64,000 nucleotides of DNA from Streptomyces sp. NBC_01788 (lineage in GTDB: Bacteria > Actinomycetota > Actinomycetes > Streptomycetales > Streptomycetaceae). The stretch lies in contig NZ_CP109090.1 in NCBI RefSeq assembly GCF_035917575.1, positions 6,448,001 through 6,512,000 of the forward strand, in the 5' to 3' direction. A program made the translations under genes and the position numbers. Positions 1 to 8,886 of this stretch are shown here, piece by piece. Under the pieces are notes generated by a model, which ran no database searches, was not told the DNA's origin, and was given only the letters and a program-made list of their open reading frames with translations. Numbering within the stretch: position 1 is the stretch's first letter; every line of letters begins with the position of its first letter.

Positions 1-109
1 GAAGACGCCAGGAACCAGCAGATAGACGCCTAATTACGGCGAGCTCTCGAGGCCAGACGGGTAGCCCGTGCCCGGCGACACCGCCTCGGACAGCCCTCCC
101 GCCTGGTGA

Positions 110-640
110 GAAGGTGTCGCCCACTGGGAGCGGACCCGGCAGCGCACCAAGCGCCACCGCGCGGCGGCCCGGAAGGTCGCCAAGCTGCACGGCAGGATCC
201 GGCGGCAGCGCGCCGACTTCCACCACAAGACCGCACGTACGCTGATCACCGACCACGACGTGATCGCGCACGAGCGACTGAACACAGTGGGCATGACCAA
301 GAGCCCCGCACCCAAGGCCGACCCCGAGCAGCCCGGCAGCTTCCTGCCGAACGGTGCTGCCGCGAAGGCCGGCCTCAACCGCAGCATCCTCGACGCGGGT
401 TGGGCGCAGTTCCTCGGAATCCTGGCGAACAAGGCTGAGAGTGCCGGTCGCCTCACGGTCCCGGTGGACGCGCGCAACACCTCCCGCACGTGCCCCGAAT
501 GCGGGCACGTAGCGAAGGAGAACCGCGTCACCCAGGAAAGGTTCCAGTGCACGGCGTGCGGGTTCGCGGGGAACGCGGACCACGTCGGCGCGACGAACGT
601 CCTCAACAGGGCCGGGCTGGTCCTCTGCGCGGCGGCTTAG
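110..640 (+). pseudogene. 5'-truncated TnpB (IS200/IS605-type OrfB) remnant
   Basis: The frame opens after a stop at 107-109 and reads through an Arg/Lys-rich helical stretch into the conserved C-terminal half of TnpB, including HERLN and the zinc finger CPECGH...CTACGF with the following NADHVGATN motif. Full-length TnpB is about 400 residues, so the N-terminal half, with the first catalytic Asp, is gone. TnpB is an RNA-guided nuclease carried by IS200/IS605 elements. No TnpA is visible here. A usable ATG at 260 exists, but the product would be an inactive fragment. No terminal hairpins were recognised. Confidence 0.8.
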
Positions 641-1077
641 CCACCGACGCAGGAAGCCCGCGCGTTTACGCGTGGGTGGAGTCACGAGTCCAGGATTCGT
701 AGATCGCCGTTCTCTTCGCTCGGGCGTGGAACGCCGGCCAGCACGGCCGCAAGGGCTTCCTCGGCTCGGGTCGGCGTAGGCATGGCAAGACCGTACCGCC
801 GTGAAGGCTGCGGACGCTCCGGTCGCGGCATGTCCGGGCGCCCCGCGCACCGGAGGCTAGCGACGACCCTTCGCATAGCGGCTCGGACTTCGTCGGCCTT
901 CGGAGTGCGCGCCCCGCGCAGGTGCGTAGGGCGCGGGCAACCTCGACCAGGTCATCGGATCGCGCGTCGCCGAGGTAGTCGTTGACCCCGAGGTGTTCTG
1001 GCGTCCCCCGGTGAAGTGGGCCGACGGGCCGCATCCGGCACGTTCCCGACCGGCATCGCGGTTGCACCTCAGCAGAC
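641..1077. other. no clear gene; possible degenerate coding scrap on minus strand
   Basis: About 440 bases separate the TnpB remnant from the carboxypeptidase terminator. A minus-strand frame ending at 682 reads a helical, coding-like tail (RAEEALAAVLAG, then ENGDLRILDS). It has no ribosome-binding site or recognisable family, so it is probably a remnant. Nothing else can be supported. Confidence 0.3.
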
Positions 1078-1114
1078 AGCCCCGGCACGTGCCTGGGTGG
1101 CACGGGCCGGGGCT
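1078..1114 (-). terminator. terminator of the zinc carboxypeptidase gene
   Basis: A 16-bp stem with one mismatch (AGCCCCGGCACGTGCC / GGCACGGGCCGGGGCT) and a 5-nt loop lies 24 bases past the stop codon at 1139. There is no long U-run, as is usual in Streptomyces. Confidence 0.75.
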
Positions 1115-1138
1115 GGTTGGCCGAGGGTCAGCGGAGGG

Positions 1139-3583
1139 TTAGTTCGTGCGGCCGACCGTTACGTTCTGCTTGTTGTAGTTCTTGCCGTTGCCGTCGGGCT
1201 TGTAGTTCCGCTCGTAGTTGCCCGCGAGGTCCATGGAGAACCACTGGACGACGGTGTTCTTGTGGACTGTGATCTTCTCGGCGCCCTCGCGCATGCCCGC
1301 GGCGGCGAGCTTCGGCGAGTTCATCGTCGGGCGGCTGCCGTCGAGCGTGTAGTAGATGTTCGCCGGCTCGTCCACGGTGAAGGTGAACGTCGTCGAGGTG
1401 GCGGACGCGTCGGTCACCGCGAGCTTCGACGTGGGCTGCTGGTGGTCCTTGTCGTAGGCGCGGGCGACATCGAGGATGCCGATCTGGCCGTTGGAGAACT
1501 CCATGGCCTCCTCGTGGCCCTCGCTGAACGGGGGCTGGAAGCCGACCGCGTTGTACTTCTTGGTGGCCGGGTCGTAGAGGTCCGTGCCGACTTCGAAGTC
1601 CCAGCCGATGATGCCGTTGTTGTACCAGAACTCGTCGGCGCTGTTCCCGGCCGCCGAGTACAGCACGTCGACCACGGGGCCGGTGCGTCCCGGCTGGATG
1701 CCGGTGCCGCGCCAGTCCTGGACGGCGGACAGGATGTGGGTGGAGGCGTTCCAGAAGTAGTTCTCCGTGCCCATGTCCGTCCGCGGCAGCACCTCACGGC
1801 CGGCGGACTTGTACGCCCCCGGGGGCCACATGAAGTAGCCGCCGTAGGAGTGGGTGTTCATCGCGAACTTGATGTTCTTGAAGTTGTTCGCGAGCCACAC
1901 CTCGTTGCGCGCTTCCGGCTCCGACAGCTTCGACGGACCTGAGTAGGTCTCGCCGGTGCAGCTGGTGCTGCCGCCGGTGTAGCCGTCGAAGCCACTGCCG
2001 ACGGAGAAGTTGCGGTTGAGGTCGACGCCCCAGGAGTTGCGGCGTGCCGGGTCCGAGTTGTCCGCAGCACAGTAGTTGACCATGTTCTTACGCTGCATGT
2101 TGTAGTCGTACATTGAGTAGTGGGCGCCGTCGGGGTTCATCGTCGGGATGATGAAGATGTCAAGGTCGTTCACCAGCTTCTTGGTGTTCGCGTCCCGCGC
2201 GTAGTTGCGCAGCAACCGTTCGGCGGTCTCCACGCAGGTGATCGGGGTCACCCACTCGCGCGCGTGCTCCTGGCAGTAGAGGAACACACCGGTCTTCGAG
2301 CCGTCCCGGTGCTTGCCGATCCGGATCGCCTTCATCTGGAACGGCTCACGCGAGACGCTCGCCGGCGCCTTGAGGCCGTCGGTCAGCGGGGTCGCCGGGG
2401 CCGCGGCCACCACACCGGTGCCATTGCTGGTCCGGTAGAGGCTGGCGGTCACCAGCGTCGACACCGCCGCGTTGGCGTTGATGGCGTTCACGACCTGGCC
2501 CGCGGTGCTGGTGATCGCGCCGGAGGCGTCCGTGGCCAGGTTGACCACGAATTCCTTGCCGTTGACCGCGACCGACAGCGGAGCGTTGTTCGCTCCCGGG
2601 TTCTTCAGCGTGATGCTGAGGTCGTTGCCGCCCTTACTGCCGTACGCCTTGGAGGTCACGTAGAACGTGCTCGCCAGCGCGGTCCCCGAACCCGTGCCGA
2701 ACTGCGCCTGCGCCTGGCGGCGGTAGCCGTTCGTCTTGTACGGGAGATTGATGATCTCCGAGATGTTCGGGAATTCCTTGGCGAGACCGACGACCCGGTC
2801 GGTGACCTCGGTCGGGTCCATGTAGTGGTCGACGAAGTCCGATACGTAGTTCGGGCTCGGTGCCTTGACCGGGTCACCCAGCCACTTGGTCACCGGCACG
2901 GTGATCGTGCCGCCGCGGCTGCTGGTGACGGTGACCGTGGTGGGGGCCTCGGTGATCGCCAGCGGCGCGCTGAACCGGTGGTACATGTACTGGCCGGCGT
3001 CGGTGAAGCGGGACATCGTCGCCGTCCCGCCGGAGCCGGGCTCGGTGCCCTTGCCACTGTTCCAAGAGGCGGTGAGGACGGTCTGGGCGTCCGTCGCGCT
3101 GGACTTCACCTCGACCGACAGGAACCGCTGGTCGTTGAGGCTGGTGAACCACTCGGCGCGCAGGGGCGTGAGCGTGTCAGCCTCGGCCGCGTCGGCGGCC
3201 TCGATCGCGACCGCCTGCGAACGGGTGCGCATGTTCGCGTTGTAATCGCCCTGGTCCGAAATGGGGTTCTGGACGTCGAAGCCCTGGTCGCGCAGGTTCT
3301 CGGTCTCATCAGGGCTGAGGACGGCGTGCACTTCGATGCCGTTGTCGACCGGCTTACTGTATTCGGCCAAATCGACACCCATGGCGTCGAGCTTGTCCAC
3401 CCCCGACTTATCGGGGACGACGATGCGCATCAGTGCGACACCGTTCTGGGCGGTGCTGGAATCGCGGTCGGGTGTGACCGGTTGGCTCGTGGGGGCGCCG
3501 AGCGCCGGAAGGGCACTCATGGTGACCGCCAAGGGAATTGCGAGCAAGAGCGCGTAATGCCGCGCTCTGCGGGGACTCCTCAT
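1139..3583 (-). CDS. secreted M14 zinc carboxypeptidase with C-terminal CHB_HEX-like domain
   Basis: 814 residues. The start at 3583 has GGAGG seven bases upstream and is followed by a signal peptide (RR, hydrophobic LLLAIPLAV, small residues before APTSQP). A longer frame to 3718 exists but lacks this fit. The M14 metallopeptidase core carries the zinc ligands HARE (about H440, E443) and NTHSYGG (about H578), and catalytic Glu in FEVGTD (about E664). Roughly 110 residues rich in Gly, Ala, Ser and Thr (about 295-405) are inserted just before the HARE strand. The C-terminus has a chitobiase-like beta domain (IYYTLDGSRP). It would trim C-terminal residues from extracellular peptides. The gene is monocistronic. 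Confidence 0.93.
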   Translation of the reverse strand: MRSPRRARHYALLLAIPLAVTMSALPALGAPTSQPVTPDRDSSTAQNGVALMRIVVPDKSGVDKLDAMGVDLAEYSKPVDNGIEVHAVLSPDETENLRDQGFDVQNPISDQGDYNANMRTRSQAVAIEAADAAEADTLTPLRAEWFTSLNDQRFLSVEVKSSATDAQTVLTASWNSGKGTEPGSGGTATMSRFTDAGQYMYHRFSAPLAITEAPTTVTVTSSRGGTITVPVTKWLGDPVKAPSPNYVSDFVDHYMDPTEVTDRVVGLAKEFPNISEIINLPYKTNGYRRQAQAQFGTGSGTALASTFYVTSKAYGSKGGNDLSITLKNPGANNAPLSVAVNGKEFVVNLATDASGAITSTAGQVVNAINANAAVSTLVTASLYRTSNGTGVVAAAPATPLTDGLKAPASVSREPFQMKAIRIGKHRDGSKTGVFLYCQEHAREWVTPITCVETAERLLRNYARDANTKKLVNDLDIFIIPTMNPDGAHYSMYDYNMQRKNMVNYCAADNSDPARRNSWGVDLNRNFSVGSGFDGYTGGSTSCTGETYSGPSKLSEPEARNEVWLANNFKNIKFAMNTHSYGGYFMWPPGAYKSAGREVLPRTDMGTENYFWNASTHILSAVQDWRGTGIQPGRTGPVVDVLYSAAGNSADEFWYNNGIIGWDFEVGTDLYDPATKKYNAVGFQPPFSEGHEEAMEFSNGQIGILDVARAYDKDHQQPTSKLAVTDASATSTTFTFTVDEPANIYYTLDGSRPTMNSPKLAAAGMREGAEKITVHKNTVVQWFSMDLAGNYERNYKPDGNGKNYNKQNVTVGRTN

Positions 3584-3654
3584 CGGGTTTCCTCCATCTG
3601 GCGCGCCCTCCCGAGACGGGGGTGTCAGTCGGGCGAGGCACCCAAGTTGTGGGA

Positions 3655-3684
3655 AGTCTGTTGGGAGAGGTAAAGCGCCGTCAA
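3655..3684 (-). promoter_or_regulatory. candidate promoter of the carboxypeptidase
   Basis: On the minus strand TTGACG (3684-3679) is followed after 18 bases by CAGACT (3660-3655), close to the housekeeping sigma consensus of Streptomyces. The inferred start lies about 65 bases before the start codon. Confidence 0.4.
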
Positions 3685-3863
3685 GATCTCCGCGGCCCCC
3701 AATCGGGACACTTCGCAACGGGGCTATTCACCCTGGGTATTCAGCGGAATTGGGTGATCTGAGAGGACGTTAAGTCCGGTTTTCCTTGGTTCGTGATCGC
3801 TCGATCGTGGGACTGTTCGTCTTACGAGCCGACCGTCGGTCATGCGCATGCTGGGATGCGGGC

Positions 3864-4180
3864 ATGGGTCGAAGACCGTATCCGAGTGACTTGTCGGACG
3901 AGCGTTGGGCGTTGATCGAGCCAATGATCACGGCCTGGAAGCAGGACAGGGTGGCACGGTCGGCGACCGGTGATCCCGGGGCCTGCGATCTGAGGGAAGT
4001 CGTGAACGCGATCTTCTATCAGAACCGGGCGGGCTGTCAGTGGCGCTACCTGCCCCACGACTTCCCGGCCTGGTCAGCGGTGTTCTATTACTTCGGCCTG
4101 TGGCGCGAAGACGGTCCCGAAGACCACGACGGGACTGGACGCCAACAAGAGGTTGTCGGGCCGCAAGCGGGGACTGGCCG
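3864..4180 (+). pseudogene. IS5-family transposase remnant (N-terminal domain)
   Basis: The start reads [20 protein letters not shown], the typical N-terminus of IS5-type transposases, followed by the region containing [16 protein letters not shown] and [11 protein letters not shown]. The frame then shifts near 4110, and a short stretch [14 protein letters not shown] in another frame resembles the later DDE-domain strand. The middle of the transposase is deleted, so it cannot be functional. It runs straight into a HAD-like fragment. Confidence 0.75.
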
Positions 4181-4503
4181 TCGTGGCGGATGCCAATCGG
4201 TGGATTGCCCCGGTGCTCGGCCTTCCCGAACTCCCCTTCGTCGACTTCGGTGACGTTTTGCTTCAAGACCGCCCCGACGGAGTTCACTGGAAGACTGCTC
4301 CCCTGGTGGACTACGCCAACGGCCGCGCCTTCGCGTGGGTGGACGACGAACAGAGCGACCTGGACCAGGCGTACGTGACCACCCACCACCGCGCACGTGG
4401 CCTTCTGCACCACGTCAACCCGCGGATCGGCCTGAGAGAGGACGACTGCCGGTCTCTTGCCGACTTCGCCCGTTCTTTGGGTACTTCACAAGCCACCGGC
4501 TGA
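4181..4503 (+). pseudogene. C-terminal fragment of a HAD-like hypothetical protein
   Basis: The frame reads [15 protein letters not shown], then VHWKTAPLVDYANGR, FAWVDDEQSD and HHVNPRIGLREDD. This resembles the C-terminal half of short actinobacterial HAD-like proteins (recalled from memory). The N-terminal catalytic aspartate motif is missing and the 5' end is fused to transposase sequence, so it is a broken gene. The exact junction is uncertain by about 30 bases. Confidence 0.55.
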
Positions 4504-4586
4504 GCCTGTCCTCAACCCATCGGGGAGCTCTGCCCCGGACTCCGTGATCATTGCGAGACAGCCCTTAGAGGCCCTTGGAGGTTGTC

Positions 4587-4700
4587 TCACGTGGCAAGTT
4601 TCGCGAGCTTCTTGTAGCAGGTCAGGGCGGCGGCCATGGCCAGGCCTCGGCTCTGCCAGTCGTTGCGGACCATGTACGGGATCTTGAGACCACGAGCAGC
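4587..4700 (-). pseudogene. C-terminal scrap of a second transposase
   Basis: The minus strand reads ARGLKIPYMVRNDWQSRGLA, then MAAALTCYKKLAKLAT and a TGA at 4589-4587. The ending is typical of IS5-like transposases. About 38 codons remain. Sequence just beyond it (4551-4566, GAGACAGCCC) looks like an IS end. The upstream part is replaced by the DinB gene. Confidence 0.5.
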
Positions 4701-4720
4701 CCATGGCAGGCTCATGCCGC

Positions 4721-5305
4721 ATGATTGATGAATTCGCGAAAGACAACCTGCACGGGAGGCTGCGGCGGGACCGCAAGGCGCTGCTCTGGAAACTCGACGG
4801 CTTGTCCGAATACGACGCCCGCCGGCCTTTGACAGCGACCGGGACCAACCTCCTCGGCCTGGTCAAACACGTGGCCAGCGTCGAGGCCAGGTACTTCGGC
4901 GAGGTCTTCGACCGCCCTTCCCCGGAACCGCTGCCCCGGTGGCAGGACTCCGACGGCAGCGATCTGTGGGCGACCGAGGACGAGACCCGCGATCAGATCA
5001 TCGGGTTCTACCGGCGCACGTGGGAGCACTCGGACGCGACGATCAACGAGCTTCCCCTGGACGCCCCCGGCCACGTGCCGTGGTGGCCGGAGCCTTATGC
5101 CGACACGAACCTGTTCGCCGTCATGGTCCATGTCCTCGGCGAGTCCATCCGGCATGCCGGGCACGCCGATATCCTGCGCGAGGGCCTCGACGGCCGGACC
5201 GGGTTGCGCGCCGAACACGAGAAGCCGATCGACGAGGAAGCCCGTGCCGCCTACTGCGCGAAGATCGAGCAGGCCGCCAGGTCGGCCGCACCAATCAAGG
5301 CTTAG
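4721..5305 (+). CDS. DinB-like (DUF664) four-helix protein
   Basis: About 194 residues from ATG 4721; an in-frame ATG at 4703 would add six. The N-terminal helix RDRKALLWKLDGLSEYDARR and the GTNLLGLVKHVASVEARYFG segment, then GESIRHAGHADILRE, match DUF664/DinB proteins, whose three histidines bind a divalent metal. Members act as thiol- or S-transferases or have unknown roles. The substrate cannot be told. Both sides are IS or recombinase debris. Confidence 0.8.
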   Translation: MIDEFAKDNLHGRLRRDRKALLWKLDGLSEYDARRPLTATGTNLLGLVKHVASVEARYFGEVFDRPSPEPLPRWQDSDGSDLWATEDETRDQIIGFYRRTWEHSDATINELPLDAPGHVPWWPEPYADTNLFAVMVHVLGESIRHAGHADILREGLDGRTGLRAEHEKPIDEEARAAYCAKIEQAARSAAPIKA

Positions 5306-6210
5306 TCCTCGCCCCGGTAGATGGGCGTGAGCCGGTTCCAGACCGGGCCGTCGGGCCTGACCGCTGGACCGACCAGGACCGTCAAGAGCGTCTTTTCCAC
5401 GTACGCGCGCTGCTCCACGAAGTCCAGATCGTCCCACACACGGCGTAGGTCGACCGGTTGTCCTGTGGCGCGCAGTACGCGGCGGCGCCACTCGTTGCGC
5501 TCGTTGAGCAGTCGACGTTCCGTCGCCTCCGCCTTCGCCAGGAACGCGAAGAAGCGCTCTTTGCTGACGAGCCTCTGCTTGCGATGCTCTGTCCAGTCGG
5601 CAACGTCTTCCCGGATTCGGGCCAGCTCTTCTCCGCCGACCCACTCTTCGGGAACCGACGTCGCTTCCCGCTCCTGGGCCTCCTCCTCGTACTTGGCGAT
5701 CACAAGCATCTTGAGCGCACGGTCGGTATCCGGCCCGGAGACACGGATCCCGCCGCATCCGTAGCCGCTCCGCTTGTCGGGGCAGGTGTAGTAGAAGAAC
5801 CCTTCAGGCTTGTTCCGGCTCGCCGGCGCCTTCATCGCGCGCAAGCGGCCTCCGCACCCGTTCTTGTCGTACCGCAGAGTGCCTGTCCCCAGGTACTTCC
5901 GGGCGTTGTACGCGTCGCCGGGCTCAGGGGACTTGCCGATGATTTCGGTGATGGTCTCCCAGTCGGCCACCGAGATGACCGGGTCCCACTGGCCCCTGAC
6001 CGTTTCCCCGTCGTCATCGAGGACGGGCTCAACCCGGACGCTCTCGGTCCCGGTCTCCGGGTTGAACTCCCGAACCTTCTTCGAGCGGTAACCGCAGATG
6101 CGGGGGTTGCGAAGTACCTGTTTCACGGTGTCCTTGCTCCACCCCTTGCCCCGCATCGTGGTGATGCTTTGCTTGTTCCAATCGGCTGCGATCGTCCTGG
6201 GGGACGCTCC
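5302..6210 (-). pseudogene. 5'-truncated large serine recombinase
   Basis: The frame carries the recombinase domain (GKGWSKDTVKQVLRNPRICG, then DPVISVADWETI), the zinc ribbon (RYDKNGCGGRLRA ... YYTCPDKRSGYGCGG), a long coiled coil and the DFVEQRAYVEKTLLTVLVG tail. These are domains 2 and 3 of phiC31-type integrases. Readable homology continues upstream of ATG 6156 to about 6205, then stops against the Nudix gene. The N-terminal catalytic domain with the nucleophilic serine is absent, so the protein cannot recombine DNA. It marks an older, decayed integration. Confidence 0.85.
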
Positions 6211-6230
6211 GGTGCGGGGCCGGCCGGTGG

Positions 6231-6722
6231 TCAGGCGGGGCGGTGGCCGTTCTCCAGTTCCGCCGTGCCCGTGCCGTCGGCGAGGACGTCGAGGGCGATC
6301 AGGACGCGGCGGCCCAGGGCGCCCGGCAGGTGGGCGGCGAGGTCGTCGCGGGCGACCAGGCGCCAGGACAGGAGTTCCTCCTCCTGGAGGCGGATCGCCT
6401 TGAGGTCGTCGTCGGTGAGGAGCCCGCCGTCGTAGACGTACGCCACCAGCGGCGGCCGTCCGGTCCCGGGGACCCAGTCCACGGTGAGCAGCCGCCCCGG
6501 CTCGCGGTCGAGACCGATCTCCTCCAGCGTCTCGCGGCGAGCGCCCTGGCGCGGGGTCTCCCCGTCGTCGGACTCGACGGTGCCGCCGGGCAGCGTCCAG
6601 CCGTCCCGGTAGTTGGGCTCGACGAGGAGCACGTGACCCTCCGCGTCACGGAAGACGCAGGCGGCGGCGGCGAGGACCCGGGGGAGCCCGGCGATGTACG
6701 TGGCGTAGTCCGCAGTGGTCAT
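6231..6722 (-). CDS. Nudix hydrolase
   Basis: 163 residues. The Nudix box is present as GGTVESDDGE...RRETLEEIGL. Two extra residues lie between the first glycine and the first glutamate compared with the usual GX5E spacing. Nudix enzymes hydrolyse nucleoside-diphosphate-linked compounds with Mg2+; the substrate is unknown. The gene ends at the edge of the truncated recombinase, so its 3' flank was rearranged, but the reading frame is intact. Confidence 0.88.
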   Translation of the reverse strand: MTTADYATYIAGLPRVLAAAACVFRDAEGHVLLVEPNYRDGWTLPGGTVESDDGETPRQGARRETLEEIGLDREPGRLLTVDWVPGTGRPPLVAYVYDGGLLTDDDLKAIRLQEEELLSWRLVARDDLAAHLPGALGRRVLIALDVLADGTGTAELENGHRPA

Positions 6723-6813
6723 CCAAGAAGGGTAACGAGCCTCGTGACAGTCGGTGCGACCCGCCGAAGCGCCGGTCCCGCACCCCAGGTGCCGGGACCG
6801 GCGTCCGGCGTGC

Positions 6814-7356
6814 TCACATCCGGGCGGCGACCTTTCGGGCCAGCTCCTCCAGACGCCGGTCGTTGTCCGCCCGGTCCGCCACCACGGTCATCGCGACCCA
6901 GGTGCCCGACTTGCGGAACAGGAGCCCGAACGTCCCGTGGTCCTTGTCGTCGTAGGCGGTCGCCTCGTCGCCGATGCCGGCGAGCGGCTTGCGATCGGCT
7001 GCCCGGAGCATGTCGTCCATGAACTGCCGGGCCTCGTCCCCCTGGATGGTGGACGCGATCGGTACCCCCTCGTGGGTGTATCTGCAGCCGCCCGCGGTGT
7101 CCTCGCTCTTCTGTCCCTCGACGGTTGTGCCTCCCAGCTCCTGCGCCTCCTGAAGGGAGATGAGCGCGCAGGGGTCCGCCTGGGCCTTCTTCGGCGGAGC
7201 GGAGGGGGCGGATCCCCCCTGTGAAACAGTCGCGGAAGGCGCGGTGCCGGCCGCGGGCGCCTTCTCGCCGGAGCCGCCGCAGCCTGCCAGGCCGAGGACG
7301 GCGAGCAGAGTCGTGGACAGCAGTGCCGAGCCTCGGTGCACACGGGTCATGGTCAT
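6814..7356 (-). CDS. DUF3558-like lipoprotein
   Basis: 180 residues. ATG 7356 has GGAG five bases upstream. A signal peptide ends in the lipobox LAGC, followed by a flexible Gly/Ala/Ser linker. The mature part has DPCALISLQEAQELGG, C-R-Y in GGCRYTHEG, and an IGDEATAYDD segment, the pattern of DUF3558-type actinobacterial lipoproteins. It would be anchored outside the membrane; its function is unknown. A run of 8-bp repeats lies in its 5' region. Confidence 0.8.
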   Translation of the reverse strand: MTMTRVHRGSALLSTTLLAVLGLAGCGGSGEKAPAAGTAPSATVSQGGSAPSAPPKKAQADPCALISLQEAQELGGTTVEGQKSEDTAGGCRYTHEGVPIASTIQGDEARQFMDDMLRAADRKPLAGIGDEATAYDDKDHGTFGLLFRKSGTWVAMTVVADRADNDRRLEELARKVAARM

Positions 7357-7400
7357 GGCGTTCTCCTGGTTTCTGGCGTCGTTTCTGGAGTGGCTTCTGT

Positions 7401-7448
7401 GTCTCTGTGTCTCTGTGTCTCTGTGTTTCTGCGTTTCTGCGTTTCTGC
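7401..7448. repeat. six-copy 8-bp tandem repeat upstream of the lipoprotein
   Basis: Six tandem octamers are visible: three TCTCTGTG followed by TTTCTGCG, TTTCTGCG and TTTCTGCC. They lie 45-92 bases upstream of the lipoprotein start codon at 7356, in the presumed leader or promoter. Confidence 0.85.
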
Positions 7449-7632
7449 CGACCGTCAGGGCTGGTGGGGACGTTGCCGGACCAGGATCCCGGCTCGCGGG
7501 GTGAGAGTCCGCGTGTGTGCGGATTGGTGACCGTGGCGTGTTCATGTTGTGAAGAAGGGTGAGAAGACCGGACGGAACGCACCATGCCGTAGCAGAAGTC
7601 GGCGGGTACCGGGTCCCGCCGGTCCGGTTCCC

Positions 7633-8718
7633 TCAGGCGTCGAGGAGGGCCAGACGCAGGGTGCGTTCGGCGAGTTCGCTGATGCGGACGCCGTCGAAGC
7701 CGAAGACCGCGCTGCGGACCGTGTCCTCGAGGGGGTCCTTCCACTGGGCCGGTACGGTCGCCGCGCCCGTCATGACGCCCGCCACCGAGCCGGCCGTCGC
7801 GCCGTTGGAGTCGGTGTCCAGGCCGGCGCGGACGGTCAGCGCGAGGGTGCGGGTGAAGTCGCCGCCGCCGTAGAGCAGACCGGCCGTGATGACGGCGGCG
7901 TTCGGGACCGTGTGGATCCAGCCGAGGCCCGCGGTCTCGTCCGCGAGCACGTCGAGCGTCTCCTCCCAGGGCAGGCCGGCCTCGTGCAGGGCGACCGTCC
8001 GGCGCACCGTGCGGGCCAGACGGCTGCCGGCCGGGATCACCGTCAGCGCGGTGTCGACGGCGGCGCGGACGGTCGGCGTGGTGAAGGCCGCCGCGATCAG
8101 TGCCGCCGCCCACATGGCGCCGTAGACGCCGTTGCCGGTGTGCGACAGCACCGCGTCGCGGCGGGCCAGCGAGGCGGCGCGGCGCGGGTCGCCGGGGCTG
8201 GTCCAGCCGTGGATGTCGGCGCGGATCAGGGCGCCGATCCACTCCTGGTACGGGTTGCCGTACGTGGCCGTCAGGGGCGGCTTGAGCCCGTTGGCGAGAT
8301 TGCGGTATGCGGCCCGCTCCGCGGTGAACGTCTGGAGGTACGGCAGGCGCAGCAGCCACAGCTCGCCGACCTGCTCGGTGGTGAAGCCGAAGCCGTGCGT
8401 CTCCAGGAGGTCCAGGCCCAGGATCGCGTAGTCGACGTCGTCGTCGCGGCAGCTGCCGTGGATCCGGCCGCGTACGCAGCTCCGCCACTCGGGACGCAGC
8501 GGCGGGCCGTCGTGGTCGACGGCCGGTTCGGGGAGGTAGTCGGTGAGCGGCCGCGCGCCGGCCGCGCGCAGATAGTGGTCGATGCGGTCGCGCGTCCACA
8601 CCTCGCCCTGCTCCACCGGCTTGCCGAGCATGTTGCCGGCGATCCGGCCGAGCCAGCCGCCGAGGATGCGGTCGGCGAGCCCCGGTCCGGCGTCCACGGC
8701 GGTGTCCACAGCGCTCAT
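7633..8718 (-). CDS. ADP-ribosylglycohydrolase family protein
   Basis: 361 residues from ATG 8718 (an earlier ATG at 8769 lies in a Pro/Arg-rich lead). Family motifs are GGWLGRIAGNMLGKPVE near the N-terminus, the metal-binding CRDDDVDYAILG, and GLDTDSNGATAGSVAGVMTG near the C-terminus. These acidic residues coordinate two Mg2+ ions in enzymes that remove ADP-ribose from proteins or small molecules. The substrate is not deducible. It is divergent from glycerate kinase across 168 bases. Confidence 0.88.
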   Translation of the reverse strand: MSAVDTAVDAGPGLADRILGGWLGRIAGNMLGKPVEQGEVWTRDRIDHYLRAAGARPLTDYLPEPAVDHDGPPLRPEWRSCVRGRIHGSCRDDDVDYAILGLDLLETHGFGFTTEQVGELWLLRLPYLQTFTAERAAYRNLANGLKPPLTATYGNPYQEWIGALIRADIHGWTSPGDPRRAASLARRDAVLSHTGNGVYGAMWAAALIAAAFTTPTVRAAVDTALTVIPAGSRLARTVRRTVALHEAGLPWEETLDVLADETAGLGWIHTVPNAAVITAGLLYGGGDFTRTLALTVRAGLDTDSNGATAGSVAGVMTGAATVPAQWKDPLEDTVRSAVFGFDGVRISELAERTLRLALLDA

Positions 8719-8886
8719 GGAAACCGGTCTACCCGATTCCGGGGGTGGTCGCGCGGGGTTCACCGGCACGTCAGGGGCTTCTCACGGTCCGGGCGGGGCA
8801 TGACGGCGGGGGCGGTCGCCGGTTAAGGTCGCAACGGCGCGACTGGCCCTGACCTGTGGGGCCCCGGAGAGCAAGGGGATGTCAAG

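Noticed and set aside
666..1103. 145-residue minus ORF upstream of the carboxypeptidase terminator
   Set aside because: Arg-rich composition, no ribosome-binding site and no recognisable motif.
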